Assembly: GCA_022823725.1 (NCBI GenBank)
Contig: JAJEHL010000008.1
Span: 41,663 to 105,662 of the forward strand
DNA length: 64,000 nucleotides
From: Candidatus Latescibacterota bacterium
GTDB lineage: Bacteria > Latescibacterota > UBA2968
Direction of reading: 5' to 3'
In this document: positions 9,637-19,899 of the stretch, piece after piece
How positions within the stretch are numbered: the first letter of the stretch is position 1
How the letters are laid out: each line of letters begins with the position of its first letter
The notes under the pieces: model-generated
The model's input: only the letters and a program-made list of their open reading frames with translations
What the model was told of the DNA's origin: nothing
Databases searched by the model: none
Position numbers and translations under genes: made by a program

Positions 9637-10521
9637 ATGTCACAGACTGCATACAAAACCCGCGGGATTGCGATTGCAGAGGCTTATGCCCATTGCGAGG
9701 CGCTTACCCGCGCGCATTATGAAAATTTTCCGGTTGGCTCGGTGCTCATTCCAAAACGGGTGCGGCCCCATGTGTATAGTATCTATGCGTTTGCGCGTAC
9801 GGCGGATGATTTTGCCGATGAGCCGGGTTTGACGATGCAGGAGCGGCTCGACCATCTGGCCGATTGGGAAGCGCGGCTCGATGCGTGTCTTTCAGATCCC
9901 ACGGGTCCGATATTTACGGCGCTTGCAGAAACGATTCGCGTGCATGATTTGCCCGTGCAATTGCTCAGGGATTTGCTTACGGCTTTTCGCATGGATGTGA
10001 CGACCAACCGCCATCAGACTTACGAGGACTTACTGACGTATTGCACTTTTTCCGCCAATCCCGTGGGGCGGCTTATTCTCCATCTGTTTGGGTATCGCGG
10101 CGAGCGCTATGCGCGGCATTCTGACGCGATATGTAGTGCGTTGCAACTCGCCAATTTTTGGCAGGATATTGCGATTGATTTTTCGCGCGATCGCATGTAT
10201 CTCCCGCAGGCAGATCTCAAACGGTTTGGCGTGGGGATTTCTGATTTGCGCGATCAGCGCGTTACGCCGGAATTTTGCGAGCTTCTGGATCATCTTATCA
10301 ATCGTACACAGGCTCTTTTTGCAGAGGGTTATCCCTTGCTGGATATGGTGAAGGGGCGGTTGCGTTTTGAACTGCGGTTGACCTGTTTGGGAGGCATGCA
10401 TATTCTGAAAAAGATCCGCGATAACGATTGCGATGTTTTTAATCGACGGCCCACGGTTACAAAACGCGATTTGCCCGCGCTTTTGTTCAAGACGCTTTTT
10501 TTTCGAGGCTCTGGCGCATGA
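9637..10521 (+). CDS. hpnC: Squalene/phytoene synthase family, HpnC-like
   Basis: HYENFPVGSVLIPKRVRPHVYSIYAFARTADDFADE; start refined from ORF 9547 to ATG 9637 (the longer ORF enters the terminator). Confidence 0.85.
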   Translation: MSQTAYKTRGIAIAEAYAHCEALTRAHYENFPVGSVLIPKRVRPHVYSIYAFARTADDFADEPGLTMQERLDHLADWEARLDACLSDPTGPIFTALAETIRVHDLPVQLLRDLLTAFRMDVTTNRHQTYEDLLTYCTFSANPVGRLILHLFGYRGERYARHSDAICSALQLANFWQDIAIDFSRDRMYLPQADLKRFGVGISDLRDQRVTPEFCELLDHLINRTQALFAEGYPLLDMVKGRLRFELRLTCLGGMHILKKIRDNDCDVFNRRPTVTKRDLPALLFKTLFFRGSGA

Positions 10522-11366
10522 ACCTCAAAAAACACGTTGCCAAAATTGTGCGGGGCGCGCGAACGAATTTTTTTTACGCCTTTGTTTTTTTGCCCCGCAA
10601 AAAACGCGAGGCCATTTTTTCGGCTTATGCGTTTAGTCGGCATACGGATGATATAGTGGATGATGCGGCTTCGCCAGAAGATGCACGGTGTCACCTCAAT
10701 GCATGGCGCGAGCAACTCCACGCCTGTTATAAGGGTAATGCCACCCATCCAATCGCGCAGAATCTGCAGGCTGTTTTGCGGGACTTTCCCATTCCCAAAG
10801 CGCATTTCCTATCGCTTATTGAGGGTGTTGAGATGGATTTGACAAAGAATCGGTATGATAGGTTTGACGAGTTGCGCGAATACTGCTACCGGGTCGCATC
10901 GGTTGTGGGATTAATTTGTATTGAAATTTTTGGATACCGCAATCCGCAGACCCGTGAATACGCCGTTAATCTGGGTCTCGCACTCCAACTGACGAATATC
11001 TTGCGAGATGTGCATACGGATTGGCAACAGGACCGCATTTATCTTCCACAGGAGGAGATGGCGCGATTTGGTTATACAGAAGAGGCGCTCGCGCGGGGAG
11101 ATTACAATGCCGAGTTTGTCGATTTGATGCGGTTTCAAGCGCAACGCGCGTGGGACTATTATCAAAAAGCAGAAGAATTGCTTCCCGCCGAGGACCGAAC
11201 AGCCATGTTTTCGGCACAGATTATGGGCAAAATTTATGCCCGGTTGCTCGTACAGATCCAGCGCGCCAATTACGATATTTTTGGCACGTCTGTTCGCCTC
11301 AACGATTTGCACAAGCTGGGCATTGCGCTGCGCTATTGGTTGGGCAGTCGTTTCGTTCGGGGGTAA
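10518..11366 (+). CDS. hpnD: Squalene/phytoene synthase family, HpnD-like
   Basis: SNFFYAF-type N-terminus (TNFFYAFVFLPRKKREAIFSAYAFSRHTDDIVDD), LTNILRDVHTDWQQDRIYLPQEE; ATGA overlap with hpnC. Confidence 0.88.
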   Translation: MNLKKHVAKIVRGARTNFFYAFVFLPRKKREAIFSAYAFSRHTDDIVDDAASPEDARCHLNAWREQLHACYKGNATHPIAQNLQAVLRDFPIPKAHFLSLIEGVEMDLTKNRYDRFDELREYCYRVASVVGLICIEIFGYRNPQTREYAVNLGLALQLTNILRDVHTDWQQDRIYLPQEEMARFGYTEEALARGDYNAEFVDLMRFQAQRAWDYYQKAEELLPAEDRTAMFSAQIMGKIYARLLVQIQRANYDIFGTSVRLNDLHKLGIALRYWLGSRFVRG

Positions 11367-11368
11367 TT

Positions 11369-12682
11369 GTGATACGCGTGGCCATAATCGGGGGGGGATT
11401 TGCTGGTCTTGCAGCGGGTGTCCGCCTTTGTGATGCCGGGTATCCCGTTACACTTTTGGAGCGGCGGCAGCAATTGGGGGGGCGCACCTTTTCCTATACA
11501 GATCCCGTTACGGGCGATACAGTTGACAATGGGCAGCATCTGTTGATGAAATGCTATCGGGAGACGCTCGATTTTCTCGATCGGATTGGTGCACGCGATG
11601 ATGTGGTGTTTCAACCTCAGTTCAGGATGGACTTTCGCCACGCCGATGGGGGGGCGTACACATTGAGGTTTCCGTCCTTTTTGCCCGTGCCACTGAATAT
11701 GCTGTCTGGCTTTTTGCGATTTGGCGCGGTTCACTGGACAGATATTCCGCCGTTGAGAAAAGTTAAAGCGGAGTTGTCCAAAGATCTCGATACTGATCTT
11801 ACGGTGGATGCATGGCTCGACCATTGCGGTCAGAAGCCGCGTATGCGGAGGGCTTTCTGGGATCCGCTTTGCATTGCCGCCCTCAACCAGCGACCGCAAA
11901 ATGCCAGTGCGCGATATCTTCAAGCTGTTTTGCGAGAAGCTTTTTGGGGCGAGCCAGATGGCGCGCATTTGGGATATGCGCGGACGGGTTTGAGTGGTTT
12001 GTTTGAGAATCGCGCACGGGAATATATTTCAAAACGGGGTGGCGAAGTCCTGTGCGGAAAAGCCGTGACATCTATTGTGCCCGTTTCTTCTGGCGTTCAC
12101 ATTCATATCCGCTCGGGGGATGTGATAGATACAGATATGTGTATTGCGGCGGTTCCTCCGCTACAACTCGCCAGGATGATTTGTGCGAAAACCTTTGCCG
12201 AACTCCATCACACGCTTTGTCAATACGAACCATCGCCGATTTTTTCCGTCAATTTGTGGTTTGATCGGCCCATTATGCGTGAACCTATGTGCGGTTTGCT
12301 CGGCACGACAATGGAATGGGTTTTTAACAAGCCCGTGCTCTATGGCGATTACGACCGCGCTTCTGAGGGCTTTCTCACCATGGTCGCATCTGCGGCACAT
12401 CATCTTTTACATCTGTCAAATGATGATCTCATTGACCTTGCTTGTAAAGAACTCCATCAAATTTTTCCCGAAAGCCAGCGCGCCGAGGTATTACATGCCA
12501 AAGTGATATGCGAGCACGCGGCGACTTGCGCGTTGCCACTTTCTTATGCAGTGCCCAAAACCCGGACGCCACACCCCCATCTGTTTCTCGCGGGCGATTG
12601 GACTGACACTGGATTGCCGCCGACTATCGAAGGTGCTGTCAGAAGCGGGTACGCGGCTGCAGATGCTGTTTTACTCAAATAG
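11369..12682 (+). CDS. hpnE: Squalene-associated FAD-dependent desaturase HpnE
   Basis: VIRVAIIGGGFAGLAAGVRLCDAGYPVTLLERRQQLGGRTFSY (Rossmann), C-term LFLAGDWTDTGLPPTIEGAVRSGYAAA; GTG 11369 start refined from ORF 11021. Confidence 0.88.
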   Translation: MIRVAIIGGGFAGLAAGVRLCDAGYPVTLLERRQQLGGRTFSYTDPVTGDTVDNGQHLLMKCYRETLDFLDRIGARDDVVFQPQFRMDFRHADGGAYTLRFPSFLPVPLNMLSGFLRFGAVHWTDIPPLRKVKAELSKDLDTDLTVDAWLDHCGQKPRMRRAFWDPLCIAALNQRPQNASARYLQAVLREAFWGEPDGAHLGYARTGLSGLFENRAREYISKRGGEVLCGKAVTSIVPVSSGVHIHIRSGDVIDTDMCIAAVPPLQLARMICAKTFAELHHTLCQYEPSPIFSVNLWFDRPIMREPMCGLLGTTMEWVFNKPVLYGDYDRASEGFLTMVASAAHHLLHLSNDDLIDLACKELHQIFPESQRAEVLHAKVICEHAATCALPLSYAVPKTRTPHPHLFLAGDWTDTGLPPTIEGAVRSGYAAADAVLLK

Positions 12683-13837
12683 TTCGATGTATTTTAAGCC
12701 CGTTCCCGTGTTGAACAACACGACGCGGTCGCGCTCGCTAACCAGGTTTTGTGCTATGAGTTTTTCGAGGGCAGAGAGGGTAGCCGCGCCTTCGGGTGCG
12801 GGAAATGAACCCACGGCAGCAGCCATTTTTGATGCGGATGCCATCAGTTCTTCATCTGTGACGGAGAGCGCGCATCCACCGCTGTCGCGAATGGCTTTTA
12901 ACATCAAAAAGTCGCCTACCGCAGCGGGAACGCGCAGACCTGCCGCGATTGTTTCGGCATCGATCCATGGTTCGGCGTGTTCATCGCCTGAGTTATAAGC
13001 CCGAACAATGGGGGCGCATCCCTCGGCCTGTACGGATATCATGCGGGGGCGTTCTGGCCCAATCCATCCCATTTGTTCCATTTCGTCAAACGCCTTCCAC
13101 ATGCCTATCAGTCCCGTGCCGCCTCCGGTTGGATAGATGACCACTTCTGGCAATTCCCAATCAAATTGTTCGGCCAATTCATAGCCCATTGTTTTTTTGC
13201 CTTCCACGCGGTATGGCTCTTTGAGTGTCGAGATATCGAACCATCCCTCGGCTTCTTTGCGCGATGCCACAATTTTTCCGCAATCGGAAATCAGACCGTC
13301 TATCAATTCGACATTTGCGCCCAGGATCTTGCATTCGATATAATTGGCCTGTGGTACATCTTTGGGCATAAAAATATGCGCTGGCAAGCCCGCTCGTGCA
13401 GCATAAGCGGCTGTTGCGCCACCTGCATTGCCAGCCGAGGGGATGGCAATGGCCTGAGCACCCAATTCTGCAGCTCTCGAAATTGCCGCCGACATGCCGC
13501 GCGCTTTAAATGATCCCGTCGGATTTAAGCCCTCGTCTTTGATGTACAGCTTTGGCACGCCAATTTTTCGCCCCAACGATGTTACTTGCAATAAGGGGGT
13601 AAATCCTTCTCCGAGACTCACCTGAAATTGTTCGTTTTCGACCGGCAAAACTTCGGCATAACGCCACATTGTCGGTACTCGTTCTGCGAGTTTTTCCCGG
13701 CGCATGGTTTTTGCAACTGCATCGAGGTCATATCGGGCAAATAACGGCGCTTCTGCCTCTGGGCTCAAATTCCAGAGCAGGTCTTTTGAATACGTTTTGT
13801 CCGTTTTTGTGCAGACCAGATCAACGAGAAATCCCAT
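12671..13837 (-). CDS. thrC: Threonine synthase
   Basis: EGFTPLLQV...KDEGLNPTGSFKARGM, AIPSAGNAGGATAAYAARAG, YPTGGGTGLIGMWKAF; convergent with hpnE (12 bp overlap). Confidence 0.9.
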   Translation of the reverse strand: MGFLVDLVCTKTDKTYSKDLLWNLSPEAEAPLFARYDLDAVAKTMRREKLAERVPTMWRYAEVLPVENEQFQVSLGEGFTPLLQVTSLGRKIGVPKLYIKDEGLNPTGSFKARGMSAAISRAAELGAQAIAIPSAGNAGGATAAYAARAGLPAHIFMPKDVPQANYIECKILGANVELIDGLISDCGKIVASRKEAEGWFDISTLKEPYRVEGKKTMGYELAEQFDWELPEVVIYPTGGGTGLIGMWKAFDEMEQMGWIGPERPRMISVQAEGCAPIVRAYNSGDEHAEPWIDAETIAAGLRVPAAVGDFLMLKAIRDSGGCALSVTDEELMASASKMAAAVGSFPAPEGAATLSALEKLIAQNLVSERDRVVLFNTGTGLKYIELFE

Positions 13838-13893
13838 AAACACCTCTCTATGAAAAAGTTAAAAACTCGTCATAGTATGGGTTGTACCTTTTC

Positions 13894-15243
13894 TCAAGTC
13901 AAGTTTGAACTCACCTGACCATTTTTTTCTCTTTCAAATGCGTATCGGCGTATTTTTCGTCTCAACGTCGGTCTCGATATCCCGAGCAACTCACAGGCTC
14001 GTCCCTGATTGCCATCGGTAGTGAGTAGTACCCGTTCAATATGCGCCTGTTCGATTTCATCCAGGGTTTCAATTTTGTCCTGTGCGCTGTCCTGTGCGGA
14101 CTTGAGTACATCGAGATGTTCAGGTCGAATTACCCCTTTCTGACAGGCCAGGGCTGCGCGGTAAATGGCGTGTTGCAATTCCCTTAAATTGCCCGGCCAT
14201 TCACATCCCGCCAGATATGCAACTGCCGCTTCAGATACCCCCTGGACCTCCACGCCGGTATCGGTTTTCATTCGCGTTAGCATTGCTTGAACAATGTGTG
14301 GGATATCTTCGCTGCGCTCTCGCAGAGGGGGAAGGGCTATGGTCACGGCGCTGAGCCTGTAAAACAAGTCCAGGCGAAATTTGTCTTGCTCGATCATGGA
14401 ATCGAGGTCGCGGTTGGTGGCAGCAATGATCCGAACCTGCGTTTGTATGGGGGATTGTCCGCCAACTCTGACAAATTCACCGCGGTCTAATACCCGCAAT
14501 AGCTTAGCCTGAAATGCAGGCGAAGCCTCGCCAATTTCGTCGAGAAAAAGCGTACCGCCATCGGCTTGTTCAAAACACCCTGCCCGACGGGTTATGGCGC
14601 CGGTAAAAGCACCTCGCTCATGCCCAAAGAGTTCACTTTCGGCAATGTTTTCTGCTATTGCCGCACAATTGAGTGCTACAAATGCCCCCACCCGTCCCGA
14701 TGCCCGATGGATTTCTCGCGCCATTAACTCTTTTCCGGTTCCACTTTCACCATAGATCAGGACCGTTGCTGATGTTCGTGCTGATAGGCCCGCGCGCTTG
14801 AGTGCGAATAACATGTCTGGGCACGATCCAATCACCATCCCCGTCGGCGACTCACCCCCGGGATTCTGAGACAGATAGTGCAGTGCGATTTTGCCCTCAC
14901 CCTGCAATTGAGAGATCAGAATATCCAGCGTCTGTCGGTCAATGGGATGTACGAGAAAATCGCGTGCTCCCGATGACAGAGCCTCGAGTATTCTATCAGA
15001 TGCCATATATTCACCGATAATTACGACGGGACACAGGCCATCAAATACGGGAAGTAGCTTTAATCCCCGTCCATCGGGGAGGGTTTCAGCGACAAGGGCG
15101 AGATCGGGAATTTTTTCTTCAATGCGTTTCAAGCAGTGAAAAAAAGAACTCGCTGTGCGTGCGTTTGCGCCCAGTTCTCCTGCCAGTTGCACCAATTGCA
15201 TTGCGCGTTGCGGGTTTCCATCAACAATCAGTATGTCTCCCAT
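13894..15243 (-). CDS. NtrC-family sigma54-dependent response-regulator-like activator (degenerate receiver domain)
   Basis: Walker [36 protein letters not shown]-terminal Fis-type HTH ([24 protein letters not shown]). Confidence 0.92.
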   Translation of the reverse strand: MGDILIVDGNPQRAMQLVQLAGELGANARTASSFFHCLKRIEEKIPDLALVAETLPDGRGLKLLPVFDGLCPVVIIGEYMASDRILEALSSGARDFLVHPIDRQTLDILISQLQGEGKIALHYLSQNPGGESPTGMVIGSCPDMLFALKRAGLSARTSATVLIYGESGTGKELMAREIHRASGRVGAFVALNCAAIAENIAESELFGHERGAFTGAITRRAGCFEQADGGTLFLDEIGEASPAFQAKLLRVLDRGEFVRVGGQSPIQTQVRIIAATNRDLDSMIEQDKFRLDLFYRLSAVTIALPPLRERSEDIPHIVQAMLTRMKTDTGVEVQGVSEAAVAYLAGCEWPGNLRELQHAIYRAALACQKGVIRPEHLDVLKSAQDSAQDKIETLDEIEQAHIERVLLTTDGNQGRACELLGISRPTLRRKIRRYAFEREKNGQVSSNLT

Positions 15244-15407
15244 AAAACCTCCAATATGTAATGAGTTGTTTTACAAGAGACATCATGCATAATGCGTGCC
15301 AGAGGTAATGAAATTTATAACATGTTGATAAATAATCATTTAGGGATGTTATGGAAATTTTTGACTTGTACATCTGACGCATAAAAGGCGACAGGTGCCT
15401 CTTATTT

Positions 15408-15443
15408 ATAAAAAAAATAGCGTCCTTCTAAAGAGAAGAACGC
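15408..15443 (-). terminator. Hairpin terminator downstream of the FN3 gene
   Basis: GCGTCCTTCT-AAAG-AGAAGAACGC with an A-rich 5' flank (T-tract on minus strand) and a T-rich 3' flank; could act bidirectionally. Confidence 0.75.
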
Positions 15444-15469
15444 CATTTTTTTCCTTTCTTGCTGGCTCT

Positions 15470-18400
15470 CTATGGGGAAAAATCAAAATCAGATTCTGAA
15501 GGAGCGCTGATCCGTCCGGAAAGAGATGTGCGGACCCGGTAAACATAGGTGAAACCACTTTTAATATCTCTATCGCTATAAGAAGTGGTTGTGATCGGAT
15601 CCTCGGTTTCCAAAGTCGTATAATCTCCGTCTGTTAAATTTCGAATAGCAGCACCGGAAGCAGCTCCGGTGATTGCTGCTCGTTGGACGATGAAATGGTC
15701 ATACTTGTCAGGGGGTGTCCAGGCCAGATTAATTTCGGGAACACTGGGATTATAAGTAACCGTCAGGTCCGTTGGAGGCACGGGGACTATATCAGTTGTG
15801 GTCGCTGTCCTGATGGGTGACCGCGCGCTCTCGTTACCTTCGTTGTCAATGGCAGAAATCTGATACCTGTAAGTCGTACGGTTTAGCAGGTCGGAATCTC
15901 GATATTCGCGATGTGTCGCATCTAAGGTTGTTAGCTCAGTTAACACACCACTTGATGAGCCAAACGAATCAGGTGCAGGTGCGCGATAAATCACAAAGCT
16001 GGCAAGTCCAGTCAGGTCGCCGCCATTTGCATCCCTTATGGGGGCGTCCCAACTCAACTCAATCGCTGCCCCGCTACTGGCTAGACCAGCGACAAAATTG
16101 CCGGGGGTAGCGGGTGGGATATCGTCGATCAGTACCGTTGCAGAGGCAAATAGCGATGGTTCGCTTTTTGTGTTATTTACACCAATTGCCTGTACGCGAT
16201 ACACATAGGTCTGATCCGCTACCAGGGGCGAATCGATATAAGTCGTATGCACGGTCGCAAAGGTCGCTTCGGCCACTGTCTGTGCCGGATCTGTATATCG
16301 CATGATGCGATACCCGGTCAGTTCTGCTTCTGTATTGGCAGACCAGTTGATGGCGATATACCCAATCCCAGCAGTGGCTCGCACATTGCGCGGTGCTGCC
16401 AGAACCGGAGGTAGCTCGGTGGCCTGCGCAGAGACAAAGGCCGATAGTTCGCTCTTTATATTGGCGGCACCAACCGCCCGCACCCGATAGACAAGGGGCC
16501 GTCCGGCTGTGACAGGGGTATCCACATACGTCGTCAATACAGAAGAGAAGATCTGATCAGGCGTTTCGTGTGTGGGATCTGTAAAGCGCAAGATTTCATA
16601 TCCGGTCAATTCCGGCTCGGTGTTTGCCGTCCAGGTCAAGGTGATTTTCATCTCACCACCAGTGGCTCGCACATTGCGCGGAGTTACCAAAACCGGCGCA
16701 GTGGCCTGTGCAAAAACGGGAGCCGATAGGTCGCTCTTCACATTGGAAGGACCAACCGCACGCACGCGATACACATAGGGGTGATCTGCTGTGACAGTGG
16801 TATCCACATAGGTCGTCAATACAGAAGAGAAGATCCGGTCAGGTGTTGCTTGTGCGGGATCTATAAAGCGCAAGATTTCATATCCCGTCAATTCTGGCTC
16901 GGTATTTGCCGCCCATGTAAGGGTGATTTCCAACTCACCAGCAGTGGCTTGCAAGTTGCGCGGGATGGCAAAGCCCTTCGTTGTCACAGATACCGGCTGA
17001 GACCGGGGTCCGGCATTGCTGGCCTGATCCAATGCTCTGATCGCATAAAAGTATCGCGTTAACAACTCGACAGATGTGTCCTCATAACTCACCTGATCGC
17101 TCGATACTGTGGCGATTAGCGCAAAGGATGTATTATTCTCGCGCGACCGGTAGATCTCAAAGGAGGTCAATCCGGTCAACTCATTGCCATTGCTGTCTCT
17201 CGTGGGAGCCGTCCAGCTAAGCGTCACGCGCTGGAAATTCGCCTCGTCCAGGCTGACGATGAGATCCGAAGGCGCGCCGGGAGGACTCTGATCGGCTGAG
17301 ACCGTTGCAGAGGCATATAGTGATCGTTCGCTCTCTTCGTTGTTGGTACCAAGCGCCTGCACGCGATACACATAGGTCTGTCCCGATACCAGTGGCGAAT
17401 CGACATAAGTCGTTTGCACAGTCGTAAAGGCCGCTTCGGCCTCGGTTTGTGCCGGGTCTGTATAGCGCATGACGCGATATCCGATCAGTTCTGCTTCTGT
17501 GTTTGCCGACCACGTAATGGTAATGTGGCCAATTCCAGCATTTGCGCGCACATTGCGCGGGGCTGCCAGAACCGGAGCAGATTCAGTGGCCTGGGCAGAG
17601 ACGGGGGGTGACAATTCGCTCTTCACATTGGCGGTGCCAACCGCACGCACCCGATAGACAAAGGGCTGATCTGCTGTGACGGGGGTATCCACATACGTCG
17701 TCAGCACAGAAGAGAAGGTTTTGTCGGGGGTCTCGTGCGTGGGATCTGTAAAGCGCAAGATTTCATACCCCGTTAATTCCGGCTCGGTGTTTGCCGTCCA
17801 GGTCAAGGTGATTTTCTGCACACCAGAAGTTGCCCGCACGTTGCGCGGGATGGCAAAGCCCCTGGTGGTTACAGATACTGGCTGAGACCGGGGTCCGGCA
17901 TTGCCGTCCGGATCCACTGCTCTGACCGCATAGAAATACGTGGTGAGCAATTCGACAGACGTATCCACAAAACTCACCTGATCGCTCGATACTGTGGCGA
18001 TTAGCGCAAAGGATGTGTTATTCCCGCGCGACCGGTAGATCTCAAAGGAGGCCAATCCGGTCAACTCATTGCCATTTCTATCTGCTACAGGTGCAGTCCA
18101 GTTCAGCATCACCCGCTGGAAATTCTCATCGTCCAGGCTGACGATGAGATCTGAGGGCGCGCCAGGAGCACTCTGATCGGCAAGTGCCTGTCCATCAATG
18201 AAAGTGGAAGTATCACTGCGCAATAGTCCAAGATTGGGATCTTGCACAACGGTTTGAACTTTGTAGAAATACACTTGATCGGTGGTGACAAGCGAATCGA
18301 CATAGGTCGTTTGTCCCGTGGTAAAGAGCGTATCGCTTGTTACGGGTGTGAAAGGACCTTGGGTCGATTGTGACCGCGAGACCAGATAGCCCAGCAAATT

Positions 18401-19351
18401 GGGATCGTTTACGGGATTCCAGGAGATGACAATGCGCGCCTGTTCATCTTTTGTTGCGCGCAAGCCAGCAGGCACTGGCACGCTCGCGCCCGGTGCGCTT
18501 ATGGTCACTAAAGCAAGTGCTGGAGGCCCTATGTTGCCATCTGGATCAACAGCGATGACCACATAGACGTGAAGTACGCCAGCTTCGAGTCCATCGGTAT
18601 CGAGGAAATAAGTCTGGCCGGCTGGCACTGTCCCAAGTTCGACGAAAATATCCTTCAAATCGTCGGATATTGCTCCCAGATTATCGAGGTCAATGCCCAG
18701 TTCCGTTGCGATCTGGACCAGAGCTGCCTGCGAACCCTGTATCTGGAGTTTGCCCTGCGAGTCTTTGATCCTGAAAATTCTGTACCCGGACAAGCCGGTC
18801 AATTCCTGATTGCCCACATCCGTTTCTGGCGCTGACCAGCCCAGTGTCACCTGTTTGCCATCGGCATCGGTGATAGCGACGAGATTTGTCGGCATAGCCG
18901 GTGCGCGCGTGTCATCGAGGACTTCTGCGCTCACAAATGCAGACAATTCGCTCGCTTGTCCATCTACATCTACGCTACTGAGTTTGTAAAAGTATATTTT
19001 CGATACACTAACATCTATTGTTGAATCCACATAAGTCGTCCGTGCTGTCGTCACGTCGGGGACAGATGATTCGCCTCGCAATAGCACGTAGTCTCCCGTA
19101 GCCGATGTTGACCGCCATATACCGTATCCCGCAAGGCTGGTGCTGTTTACCGGATTCCAGTTCAAAGTGATCCGTCCAATACCGGCCTGGGCACGAATAT
19201 TGCCCGGCGAATTCAAAGCTACGCTTCCCTCACCCTCATATTGTGCGTCAATTGGATTTACGCGTTCGCGTCCGCATCCCCACATAGCAATTAAAATTAT
19301 CGCAATCCCCAAAAGGCCGACTTGTAGTCGGCGCGTCCACCAGTGATTCAT
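15470..19351 (-). CDS. Large multi-fibronectin type III domain secreted/lipoprotein
   Basis: Repeating PxNVRATxGxxxITLTWTANTEPELTGYEILR...YVYRVRAVG units; N-terminal hydrophobic segment ending GCGRE; ATG 19351 preceded by GAGGAG (ORF given from 19372). Confidence 0.85.
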   Translation of the reverse strand: MNHWWTRRLQVGLLGIAIILIAMWGCGRERVNPIDAQYEGEGSVALNSPGNIRAQAGIGRITLNWNPVNSTSLAGYGIWRSTSATGDYVLLRGESSVPDVTTARTTYVDSTIDVSVSKIYFYKLSSVDVDGQASELSAFVSAEVLDDTRAPAMPTNLVAITDADGKQVTLGWSAPETDVGNQELTGLSGYRIFRIKDSQGKLQIQGSQAALVQIATELGIDLDNLGAISDDLKDIFVELGTVPAGQTYFLDTDGLEAGVLHVYVVIAVDPDGNIGPPALALVTISAPGASVPVPAGLRATKDEQARIVISWNPVNDPNLLGYLVSRSQSTQGPFTPVTSDTLFTTGQTTYVDSLVTTDQVYFYKVQTVVQDPNLGLLRSDTSTFIDGQALADQSAPGAPSDLIVSLDDENFQRVMLNWTAPVADRNGNELTGLASFEIYRSRGNNTSFALIATVSSDQVSFVDTSVELLTTYFYAVRAVDPDGNAGPRSQPVSVTTRGFAIPRNVRATSGVQKITLTWTANTEPELTGYEILRFTDPTHETPDKTFSSVLTTYVDTPVTADQPFVYRVRAVGTANVKSELSPPVSAQATESAPVLAAPRNVRANAGIGHITITWSANTEAELIGYRVMRYTDPAQTEAEAAFTTVQTTYVDSPLVSGQTYVYRVQALGTNNEESERSLYASATVSADQSPPGAPSDLIVSLDEANFQRVTLSWTAPTRDSNGNELTGLTSFEIYRSRENNTSFALIATVSSDQVSYEDTSVELLTRYFYAIRALDQASNAGPRSQPVSVTTKGFAIPRNLQATAGELEITLTWAANTEPELTGYEILRFIDPAQATPDRIFSSVLTTYVDTTVTADHPYVYRVRAVGPSNVKSDLSAPVFAQATAPVLVTPRNVRATGGEMKITLTWTANTEPELTGYEILRFTDPTHETPDQIFSSVLTTYVDTPVTAGRPLVYRVRAVGAANIKSELSAFVSAQATELPPVLAAPRNVRATAGIGYIAINWSANTEAELTGYRIMRYTDPAQTVAEATFATVHTTYIDSPLVADQTYVYRVQAIGVNNTKSEPSLFASATVLIDDIPPATPGNFVAGLASSGAAIELSWDAPIRDANGGDLTGLASFVIYRAPAPDSFGSSSGVLTELTTLDATHREYRDSDLLNRTTYRYQISAIDNEGNESARSPIRTATTTDIVPVPPTDLTVTYNPSVPEINLAWTPPDKYDHFIVQRAAITGAASGAAIRNLTDGDYTTLETEDPITTTSYSDRDIKSGFTYVYRVRTSLSGRISAPSESDFDFSP

Positions 19352-19381
19352 AATAATCTCCTCATGACCCATTATTGTTGA

Positions 19382-19819
19382 TTAAAATTTTTTCTTTAAC
19401 ACAATCCCAACAGACTTTTTGCGAATATCACTGTTGAGATCAATTTTGATTCGTCGATCAATTTTGGGCATTTTATCATCCACGCCGCTGTGCATGAGCA
19501 AACGCAAACCACTGATCAACAAAATTGCGGAAAATCCAATACTCATCTGGCTCTTGGTATCTCGATCACTTGTGCGGTTAAAAAGCCGTTCGGCTTCCCG
19601 TGCGTCTGTCGCCGCCTTGTAGGCTTCATAAATGTCGTTTGCATCGCGCTTATAATCAATGGCGCGCTTGGCCATAAACGCACTACCTCCGAGAAATAAG
19701 ATACCAAATGTGCGCCGTGCAGTAAAAAGGGACTGCGCTTCGGCAACAGGGGCCAAACACCCCAGAAAAAATGCGGTTGCCAGCACGACGCAACACATTT
19801 TATACATCCGCCTGTACAT
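19382..19819 (-). CDS. Hypothetical exported/membrane protein
   Basis: Signal-like N-terminus MCCVVLATAFFLGCLAPVAEAQS; coupled to the FN3 gene upstream of it. Confidence 0.55.
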   Translation of the reverse strand: MYRRMYKMCCVVLATAFFLGCLAPVAEAQSLFTARRTFGILFLGGSAFMAKRAIDYKRDANDIYEAYKAATDAREAERLFNRTSDRDTKSQMSIGFSAILLISGLRLLMHSGVDDKMPKIDRRIKIDLNSDIRKKSVGIVLKKKF

Positions 19820-19899
19820 AATGCTTACTCCTCCTCTTAAAATATTTCGAGGGTTTAGACGAGATCACATGATCAAAAGTTTCGGATAACTGACATATT

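Noticed and set aside
11021-11368. N-terminal extension of the HpnE ORF (11021 start)
   Set aside because: Overlaps hpnD out of frame; the Rossmann motif begins at GTG 11369, so the extension is an ORF-caller artefact.
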